From Spongilla lacustris (taxonomy: Eukaryota; Porifera; Demospongiae; Spongillida; Spongillidae): a stretch of 64,000 bases of DNA. Shown in pieces: positions 26,901 through 38,100 of this stretch. The position numbers and the translations under genes are program-made. Each line of letters begins with the position of its first letter. The stretch's first letter is position 1. The notes under the pieces were generated by a model. The model saw only the letters and a program-made list of their open reading frames with translations. It was not told where the DNA came from and made no database searches. The DNA is taken from positions 6,481,862 through 6,545,861 of the forward strand of contig OX442436.1 in the NCBI GenBank assembly GCA_949361645.1, in the 5' to 3' direction.

Positions 26901-29900
26901 GTCCACTTGTGGTATGAGCTGAACAGTGCAGGTGAGGTTTAGTGGTGTACCAGCATAGTATGAGGTAGTGATGGGTGTGGAGGTGATGGTGACAGTGGGA
27001 GGAGGGACTGTCGGAAGGAAATCAACTTTACTAGTGTTCATCCGTATAATTGAATGAACATACTTTGGACACTGATATTTGTCACAGATGTAGTCTTAGT
27101 GAATGGTGAGCTCAGTATAGACAGGCAGATGTACTGTCCTCCATGAGAGGTGTGAAGAGGGTTAAATGTGAGGTTACTATTGGATACTGTTATGGCATTT
27201 CCACTGGTAACCAATCCATTTGAGTTGCTCCATGTCACCACAGGAGTAAGAGAAGTGTTCCCCACTATCCTCCCAGTACAGGTGAGTGTGTACATCTGTC
27301 CTGCCACTGGACTGCCTGAAGTGCTGATGTTTACTGTGTGCACTGAAACTGAAATGATAATATGAAAGGAATGACACCATTGTTTGCACACTACTCAACC
27401 CAGAATAGATGATATTCCTGTTGTCTGAAGAATGAATGAATTATTGATAGGTGAGATTACTGCTAAGCAGGTATAGTTCCCAGCATTTCCAGTCCTCAGG
27501 GAAGTCAACATCAGTGTGCTCTGGTAGGATGATCCAGTCCATGAAGAATTACTACCACTGAGGGTAGCTCCCCCTGGTGCAGTCCATGTACTGTTCACCA
27601 TCACTGTACTGTCCACCGATGGGTCCAACTGGATATTACAGGTCAGGGTGATATTACCACTGACAAGTACAACAGGGTTCAGTGTTGCTATGGTAACAGA
27701 TGGTGTGGGTACTGGAAGGAATTAATACATGGACAGTGTTGGCATGGCAACAAGAGCAGGTTTCTCTTACTTTGAATGATGACTTTGCTATATTTAGTGA
27801 TTACTGAACTGACAGGATAACTGAGATTGGACTGGCAAGTGTAGGTTCCCTCATCAGAGGTATAGAGAGGGACAAATGAGATAGTCAAGGTGGTGGTATT
27901 TCCTATGGTACTCTGGGTCCCAGGGAAAACATCTCCATAGATCAGTTCATTCCATGACAGCTGAGGAGGTGAGCTAGAGGGCACATTGTTAGAAGTTACT
28001 GCTGTACAGGTGAGTGTGTAGTTCATTCCTGCAGTGGGTGTGGTTGATGAAGCCATTACTGTGACTGTGTGGAGGGCAACTGCAGAGGGGAAGACATCAA
28101 CCATTAATCGTTGGACATTATGGGCGCCCCCCTTTTTAAAAATAAATTATGTAACCCATCAATGCCAATGGCATCGAAGCGAAAATTGAAGTCGTAGCTC
28201 GTAAGTTTAAGCCGCAGTGTGCATTATAGCGATGTGCGGAGGCAAAAACAAGCATTCATTAGTTTACGGCGTACTTTTTTCGTGCATCTAGCTATCTAAG
28301 GTGAATTAACCCGGTGTTATTAGGCCGATCCCATTCCAAAATTGAAATGTGATTGTTGTTTCCCTCCGCCCGCATCATATATTCTAATTACCGGAATACG
28401 TTTTTTGTTGAGATGTTGGTACAGTATGGTAAACATATATATATGTTACATTAGGAAAAGCCAGTGCCAGGTTAACCGGGGCGCAGATGGCGCAAAAGCG
28501 CCAGGCCCACCGACGATAGGGGCCCATTAATCCACATATGTACACGCCCACAATGGATGAATTTAATTAGTTAATAAGTGCAACTAGTAAAGCAGCGGCG
28601 TGCACATGCGCGTGTGTTAAAGGCGAATCGGCCCAACGGAACACCCATATAAAAATGGACCACCTCGCCACAGTATGTACGGTGCGCATTTTACTAACAG
28701 CTTGCTGATCATGAGTTGCACCAGCTGCAGAACGGAGCTTTTCAGAATTGAAGCTTATAAATACTTTTCTTCTTATAGCTTTGATTAGATCGAAATGAAA
28801 CTGCAGCATTCTTGGACTGGTGGATCGGGGGAAGCAAGTACTTCTTGTCGGATTGTATCTATTTTTAGCATGTTACTTAGTACAGGGGGAAACGTGTCGA
28901 ATCAGGCCGTTTTGATTTTATAAAGGATTTTTTAAAATCCTCTGTAAAATCACTGTGTGATTGAACATTAAAATTCATTCGTATGTGATATCACGTACAA
29001 TGATTCCAAAATGATTCCACGCGTTTTTTCCTATGATAACTATGCTGTTTTGTGACTTTATAATTAGAAGTGCAAAGCGGCTGGGGCTCCACCCCAGACC
29101 CCCATGGCCCATATCCGGACATCCGTGCTGGGCCCGGGGGGAGGCGTATCCAGGTCGCCCCGAAATCCTGGATCCGTCCCTGCTATATGCAGTACTAAAA
29201 ATTAGTACATTTATCAGTTGATTCGTTTTCAGCCGTTCAAGCTAGAACTAGAAAAATCGCTTTTCATGCATAAGTGCATGTGTATCTTCATTAAAAAGAT
29301 TAGAAATGATTACATGCATGTGTGCGCTGTGTACGAAACAAATCAGCTACGCATGGTGGAAAACGAATGATATCGGATAGAGTTATTTTCAAACCCGGAA
29401 AATGCACCCTCGAGCGATCGAGGATGGAGGGGCCGCCAAGACCCTTTTTGCCTAGGGCCGCCAAATACGCCGGCCCTGCTGGGCCCAACGCAAGGGGAAT
29501 CCCCCCCCCCCCCCCCCCCCCGCTTGCATTTATACTAGATAGGGCTGCAGGGGCCCAGAAGATTTACCCTGCACCAGGCCCATTAAACGGTTAATCCGGC
29601 ACTGGGAAAAGCTTGCGTTCTGCTTCTCAGACATCTACAGCTACAAGCCTGGATATACAGCGCCATCATTTTCAGTTGTGCCGCCTTTTGCTAATGATGT
29701 AGGGTTGCATCATAATTATTGTTTCATTTTTTAATAAATAACGGATAATAGCCGCCCGCCCGCATGGGATTTGGTAAAAGGTCCGGACGGGAAAGAACAA
29801 TAACATTTGGAATGGCCCTACAGTGTAAGATTTATTTATACATTATACGTGCGTGACGTCACGTTGACCGTGCTTCGCATTGAATCGTCTACAGTCAGTG

Positions 29901-30444
29901 GCGGATTCAGGAATTCGGCGAGGGGGGGGGGGGGTCCGACATGAATAATAGATTAGGGGAGGGGCGCGCGCTTCGCGCGCGCAATTTTTTTGCATGTTGT
30001 TCCATAGAGAGATTGCATGGAAACGGAGGCAGTCCCTTGCACTCAGTTAAGTTCTTGTTCCCAGGCTTATATGGATTTTAAATGGGTGTGTTTCATCTGT
30101 CAGTTTCGTCAGATCTAATTTGTACGTGCGTTTAGTTATTACTTCGATGCTTGAGCCACTTAAAATTTGCATCATACTCAGATAACCATGAACAGTATTC
30201 TATTTCGTCCCCTGTACAATTTGCACGGCACAACGATCGATAGCGGACCTATATAGCCAGTAGTTTGAAAACCACCTAGCTCTTGGCACGTATAAATGCT
30301 GGTCAAGTGAGTCATAGAAAAAAAATCGCGGGCATCACATAGGCGACGCATGCAATTTTACGCGTCACCAGAGATAGTAAATCGTTTCTATGTCACTGTC
30401 GCGTGTACGAATGATATCATTGTATGAAATTAAATCAGCCGCCT

Positions 30445-30486
<42 letters not shown>

Positions 30487-31449
30487 AGGTTTAATTTCGT
30501 TACCTTCCGACGCCTATATGATATACGAAGAATGCAAAGCAACGCTTTTAAACGACGAACAATACACCGAAGCACGAAGCACCTTTATGCGCACGTGACT
30601 GGGGTATTAAATAGTAATTATATTCATCATGGGTCCTGAGGGGGGGGGGGGGGGGGGCGGGGGGAGTCCAGACCCCCAGGACCCCCTCGCTGGATCCGCC
30701 CTTGACAGTGTAGTACAAGTGGCCTAGTGGGCGTGTGAGCTGTTGAACATCCATCCGTAAAAGAACTTCTTTAGTGTCATTTAACTATTTACTGTGTGAG
30801 GACAACCTTTTTGACACCCAAAAAGCATATAGCTATTCTTTTACAGACGTTTCTGACACTCAGCTCAGTCAGCTGAGTTAGATAGCGATCGTATAGCTGC
30901 AACCTGGTTAGGTAGTGGTTGTGTGATTTTCCTGGACACAGGTAACATTGTAAATCAATTTTGTTAGTTGTCATACAGAGTACGTAGTAGGTAGTGTGGC
31001 GTTGTAATGTTTAGGAGTCTCTACGAAGGGGTTTGACGTCGTAGATGGGGAATTTGTGGGTTTATGATGTCCAAAAAGCGTATATATCTTTTGTGTAATT
31101 TTCCTAGAAAAGTGGTTTGAATTCTACAATATTTGAGTACATATATTGAATCAGACATACATATCAATATTATTGAGTGGCGTGATCATTATCTCCTGTA
31201 TGTTGTGTATGTGTTATACAGTAGCAAGTGGCTCGTAGTTTCGTTGGGTCGATGATCCCGTCGATCGCGATAAGGAGAGAAAATCCGAACAATAAAGCAT
31301 CAATGCTACATGGGAATCGTAAAAAATGGGAGGCCTACAAAGAAAGTGCGTTAAAGAGGATAAAGCTATCTCGTCAAAGCTCTCGTGCACATTTGTTCTA
31401 GCTGGCCACCATGGCATAGGCGGCGGAGACGGGGGGGCTAGGGGGCTTT

Positions 31450-31489
<40 letters not shown>

Positions 31490-32163
31490 ACTTTTGCCAT
31501 AGGGGGGGCGGAAGTATCATTCAGCCCCCCCAGATTTTTGGTAGTATACAGCTATTTTATTACATTAGATTCTGTGAGCATGCATGACTTCCTCAATTAT
31601 ATTCTAATTAATGGTATATAGATGCGCGTACGTTATAAGTAACGCATGCGCTTCAATGCAGCATAAACCGGTCATAAACCGCTTCGCTACATCGGGCTTC
31701 GTTGTCGCAGTGAGCTTTTGACATGTATTAATAATTATTGTCCACCGCGATATATCCCCCCTCCGCCCCCACCGACGTGTTTAAACGAGCGTATCGACGT
31801 AATTGTGAACTCAGCTGCGTGCAGTACCAGTTCTTTCCTGAAATGTTTAAACAGGAACATGGAAGCGTTTTACAAGTACGAAGAAGATACGCTCGTTAAA
31901 CACGGACCATTTTTTTTTATTTATTATCTCTGGTACATGTGCATGTATTCGCACGGCAGCCGACTAATTTTTAGCGGGATTTGAAGCGTAAAGTGTGAAA
32001 GCTTCTGGGGCTCCGCCCCAGACCCCGATTAGCGAGCTTACAGCGCTCCTCCACACACCCTTGCTGGCGAGAGGGAGGTGCCTCGGCCGCAAGTAGACGA
32101 GTGTGCCGGGTGGAAACGCCGTAGTAAAAGAGCCATCCAGTAGTGAATGTGGGGACCCCCTGC

Positions 32164-32194
<31 letters not shown>

Positions 32195-35100
32195 AGTTTT
32201 ACTATTCCGCCCCCCCAGGTTTATTCACCTTCCGCCACCTATGCATGGTGGACATTGGATCTATATGTTGGCACTCGAGTGAAGTGCTTGGCCCGGCTGC
32301 TTCTACATCCAGCTTCATTCTTAGTCTAGGAGTGTATAACTCCTCGTCATCAAATAGCGCTTCGAAGGATCGTGGCAGACAAACGCTGCCTTAGGAACAC
32401 AATTTACGATATTACGAAATGCGGATGAATCCCGTCATCTTTCCAATCTATAGTGCGCTGGTATGATCGTCATGTCATAGATAGTTTAAACTATTTAGGT
32501 CTTAAGTACCTGTGCACATTGTGTGATTACATTACATGTGGTAAACGACATACATGTATTTGCAGGGGCGTACGCAGGATTTTATAAAGGGGGGTTACGG
32601 CAGCGCGGTTGTATAATATAAAACGACACAGGCAGGCCAAATACGAGCGGGGGGGTGGGGGTCCCCTTGCGTTTGGCCCCCCCCCCCCCCCCCCCCCCCC
32701 CCCCGGCCTGGTTTGTAATACATGTACGTCCTGGCCGCCGTATTTTGCGTAATTTTATAAGGTGGTTTTTGAATGCAAAAATGACGTTCTGTGGCCCGGG
32801 CTCCAAACCATGCCCCGATATAAAGCGCTATACCCCACCCACCCGGCCAGGAGCGGATCCAGGGTTTTGGGAAAGGGGTAGGGTCCGATAAATATTTCAC
32901 CACTGGGGGAGGGTACGGGAGGGGGCACGCCCCCTCCCGTGACAGCAAGGAGCGCTAATAGCTCCCCCAGTAGCCCCAGCCGCTTTTTGCTTTTGCGTTT
33001 ATTTAGCATGAAATTCACAGTGATATCCAATACAAACATCATGCGATATCCGGATTCAGCGCTTGCATGGATATAGACGAGAAAACTCTTCATTTTTCAC
33101 AATGCTATGGTTCCTACTGCTACTTCGTGACGCAAATTCAGCTTTTGTGAATTTGTGCCCGAAGCGTGCACGTGGCCATGCACCAGCTACATGTCGGTCT
33201 ATAAACGACTCAGGTATGTTTTACAATAGTTAGTTTGTTTAGCTCTATAGCTACGGTAATAACCTGTTTTCTGAGATCCATCCCATTCACGTGTTTTGAT
33301 CGCTTACCTCAATTCCTGCTCACACACCATTCGATCGATCTCGCGATTAAATACCAATTAACCACACATGCAAAATTAAATTTCGTTAATGGGAGGATTC
33401 AGTTAGATGCTTGAGCGATGTGCAAGCTTGCAAATACAAGGATGGTAACATGCAGAACGCTGCATAGATTACAGTATGCATTACGTCATTCTTATGCATT
33501 ACCATATAATAAAAGGGGGGTCCGGACCCCCTGGACCCCCCCCCCCCCCCCTCCTAAATCCGCCCCTGAACCCCCCCTTCCCGCCCCGGCGGTCCCTGGC
33601 TGGGCGGTAGCTAGGGGTGACCCTATTCGGGACGACACCGCTAACTGTGCCCGCTTCTAGAGATATGCTGGGGTGCTCAGGTCTTTACCTTCTATTGTCT
33701 GATAGTTCTCTGTTCCTGTCACATATGGTGAGTTGTTTGGAAGGACAGACATTGAACAGTTGTAAGTGCCAGTCCTGTCAGGTGATAATGACATCACCAG
33801 CAGTGAGCTCTGGTATGTTCCCCCCAGCAAGGATGTGTTTGATCCCATCAGACCACCTCCCCCTGGTCCTGTCCAAGTGATTACCACCTCCACTGGGGTA
33901 TCCACATAAGGACTCAGCTGACTACCACAGCTTAGGGTCATGTTGTCTTCCTCTGAGACAGTTTGACTTGGGGTAGCCATGGGGGTGATGATTGGAGGAG
34001 GGACTGTGGGTGTGGCTTTGTTGGTCATGTGACTTTCCATGGATTTATCACTTACTTTGAACAATGGTGTTATATTGTGATGTGGTGTACAGACTGGTGA
34101 TGGATATTATTGGGATGGAGACATTGGCTATACAGGAGTACTGTCCTCCATCAGATGTATAGAGAGGGTTGAATTGGAGAGTGAGGGTGGTTGTGTTAGC
34201 TGAGGCCATTCCAGAGGTCACTGAAATGCCATTTCCTCCAACAACACTTGTGCCATTCTTCAACCACATCACCTGAGGAACAACTACCAGTCCATTTACT
34301 ACCATCACTGTACATGTCAGTGTGTATGGACTTCCTGCAGTGGAGCTCCCTGATGGAGTGATGGTCACCTGAGGAGCAGGGAGAGCTGTGAGGGAGGAGG
34401 GGTGGATGGTGAACATCAGATGTCAGCTGCTCTAACAACTACTGACCTTGAACTGTGATTGGTGTGATGGAAGAACTGACAGCTATTGAGGTGTCCACAT
34501 ACTGCTGACCTGATGCAGAAACATTAACTGAACAGTTGTACACTCCAGTATCAGTGGTGTTGAGAGGATTGAACTGTACAGTGGTCTGGTTGACACCAGA
34601 GGAGAGTGAGACTCTACCAACACCACTGGAGATCTGTCCTCCTGGTCCAGTCCACAAGGAGTTAAAGATGACAGGAGTGTCCACTTGTGGGATGAGCTGA
34701 ACAGTGCAGGTGAGGTTGAGTGGTTTACCAGCATAGTATGAGGTAGTGATGGGTGTGGAGGTGATGGTGACAGTGGGAGGAGAGACTATGGGAAGGTGAT
34801 CCATTTCATCAGTGTTCATTATCACAGTTGTAAGAACTTACTTTGTACAATTATGTTCATCACTGATGTATTTGTTGTGCTGAATGGTGAGCTCATTGTC
34901 GACAAGCAAATGTACTGACCCCCATGAGAGGTGTGGAGAGGGTTAAATGTAAGGTTACCATTGGATACAGTGATGCCATTTCCACTGGTAACCACTCCAT
35001 TTGAGTTGCTCCATGTCACCACAGGAGTAAGTGAAGTGTTCCCCACTATCCTCCCAGTACAGGTGAGTGTGTACATCTGTCCTGCCACTGGACTGCCTGA

Positions 35101-38100
35101 AGTGCTGATGTTTACTGTGTGCACTGAAACTAAAATGAAATGATAATATGAAATGAATGACACCATTGTTTGCACACTACTCAACCCAGAATAGATGATA
35201 TTCCTGTTGTCTGAAGAAGGAATGAATTATTGATAGGTGAGATAACTGCTAAGCAGGTATAGTTCCCAGCATTTCCAGTCCCCAGGGAAGTCAACATCAG
35301 TGTGCTCTGGTAGGATGATCCAGTCCATGAAGGATTACTACCACTGAGGATAGCTCCCCCTGGTGCAGTCCATGTACTGTTCACCATCACTGTACTGTCC
35401 ACTGATGGGTCCAACTGGATATTACAGGTCACGGTGATATTACCCCTGACAAGTACAACAGGGTTCAGTGTTGTTATGGTAACAGATGGTGAGGGTACTG
35501 GAAGGAATTAATACATGGACAGTGTTGGCATGGCAATAAGAGCAGGTATCCCTTACTTTGAATGATGACATCGCTATATTTAGTAATTACTGAACTGACA
35601 GGATAACTGAGATTGGACTGGCAAGTGTAGGTTCCCCCATCAGAGGTATAGAGAGGGACAAATGAGATACTCAAGGTGGTGGTATTTCCTATGGTACTTT
35701 GGGTCCTAGGGAAAACATTTCCATAGATCATTTCATTCCATGACAGCTGAGGAGGTGAGCTAGAGGGCACATTGTTAGAAGTTACTGCTGTACAGGTGAG
35801 TGTGTAGTTCATTCCTGCAGTGGGTGTGGTTGATGAGGCCATTACTGTGACTGTGTGGAGGGCAACTGCAGAGGGGAAGACATCAACCATTAATCCATGG
35901 ACATTGATGTCTTTACCTTCTATTGTCTTATAGTTCTCTGTTCCTGTCACATATGGTGAGTTGTTTGGAAGGACAGACATTGAACAGCTGTAAGTGCCAG
36001 TCCTGTCAGGTGATAATGACATCACCAGCAGTGAGCTCTGGTATGTTCCCCCCAGCAAGGCTGTACTGGATCCCATCAGACCACCTCCCCCTGGTCCTGT
36101 CCAAGTGATTGTCACCCCTACTGGGGTATCCACATTAGGACTCAGCTGACTACCACAGCTTAGGGTCATGTTATCTTCCTCTGAGGCAATTTGACTTGGG
36201 GTAGCCATGGGGGTGATGATTGGAGGAGGGACTGTGGGTGTGGCTTTGGTGGACATGTGAGTAAACATTAATACATTACTTACTTTGAACATTGGTATTA
36301 TATTGTGATGTAGTGTACAGACTTGTGATGGATATTGCTGGGATGGAGACATTGGCTATACAGGAGTACTGTCCTCCATCAGATGTATAGAGAGGGTTGA
36401 ATTGGAGAGTAAGGGTGGTTGTGTTAGCTGAGACCATTCCAGAAGTCACATCTCCAACAACACTTGTACCATTCTTCAACCACATCACCTGAGGAACAAC
36501 TACCAGTCCATTTACTACCATCACTGTACATGCCAGTATGTATGGACTTCCTGCAGTGGAGCTCCCTGATGGAGTGATGGTCACCCGAGGAGCAGGGAGA
36601 GCTGTGAGGGAGGAGGGGTGGATGGTGAACATCAGATGTCAGCTGCTCTAACAACTACTCACCTAGCACTGTGATTGGTGTCATGGAAGAACTGACAGCT
36701 ATTGAGGTGTCCGCATACTGCTGACCTGATGCAGAAACATTAACTGAACAGTTGTACACTCCAGTATCAGTGGTGTTGAGAGGATTGAACTGTACAGTGG
36801 TCTGGTTGACACCAGAGGAGAGTGAGACTCCTCCTGGTCCAGTCCACAAGGAGTTAAAGATGACAGGAGTGTCCACTTGTGGGTTGAGCTGAACAGTGCA
36901 GGTGAGGTTGAGTGATGCACCAGCATAGTATGAGGTAGTGATGGGTATGGAGGTGATGGTGACAGTGGGAGGAGGGACTGTGGGAAATGCAGTTAATATT
37001 ACTAATAACTATTGGGATGACATACTTTGGACTGTTATGTTTATCAATGATGTAATCATTGATACCACTGGATAGCTCAATGCAGTCTGGCAGATATACT
37101 GCCCTCCATGAGAGGTGCGGAGAGGGTTAAACGTGAGGTTGCCATTGGATACAGTGATGCCATTTCCACTGGTAACCACTCCATTTGAGTTGTTCCATGT
37201 CACCACGGGAGTGAGGGAGAGGTTTCCTAGAACAGTACCATTGCAGTACAAGGTGTAGCTCTGTCCTGCCACCAGTGGTGTGTTTGGTGATGTAATGGTG
37301 ACCACGTGAATGGAGACTGGTGGGAGGGGCCATGATGATGTCATTAGGTACCATGTAGCTATTATTACCTTGAGTGGTGGTGTTTAGTGTTAATGGTATG
37401 ACATATGGAGAATTGCTTGGAGTGACTGTCACTGAACAGGTGTAGTTCCCAGCCTCTTCTGTTACCAGTGAAGTCAACATCAGTGTGCTCAGGTACTCTG
37501 CTGTGCCTATCATGGTCTGCAAGATCCCTCCTGGTCCAAACCATGTTGTGACCACAATCACTGGTACGTCTACTGATGGGTCCAACTGGACATCACATGT
37601 CAGGTTGACATCGGCTCCAAGGAGAACTGGTAGTGTTGGGGTGGACGTGAGCACTATTCTGGGGCTGGGGACTAGGAAAAGATAACCATTAGTTCACACG
37701 TGCTGCATCCATGTTGTTGGTACTCACTTGTCACATTTACAACTAATGATGTATTTACAGTGGTCAGTCCAGGTGATGACACCACACAAGAGTACTGTCC
37801 TCCATCAGATGTGTGGAGAGGGGAGAATGGCCACTGGAGTGTGTAGTTCATTCCTGGAGTAGCTGATACCACATTGCTGGTGAGCACACTTTCATTTGAA
37901 GCTGTCAGTTGGATGGTCAGTGCTCCATTCCATCCAATGACTGGAACAGTGCAGGTGAGTGTGTATGGTGACCCAGCAGTGGGTGTGGTCCTACTACCAG
38001 TGATGGTCACATTACCTAATGCTGTGTAGGGAGATGAACAGTGAGAACATGGCTACCCATGGACCACCATAGGTGGGGTAGGAGGGAGTATGGACTACTT

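Larger units (their letters stand above)
28117..33680. mobile_element. Transposable-element stack inserted in Ig intron H1-G1
   Basis: The paralogous intron (35866-35916) is 51 bp. The two introns match up to ...CATCAACCATTAAT-CNNTGGACATT and again from GTCTTTACC, so about 5.56 kb was inserted here. Inside are a hAT-like element with 8-bp duplication, a CAGTGGCGG-TIR element, the second CATAGGCGGCGGA element, a CAGGAGCGGATCC fragment and long C runs. No gene was recognised. Confidence 0.85.
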
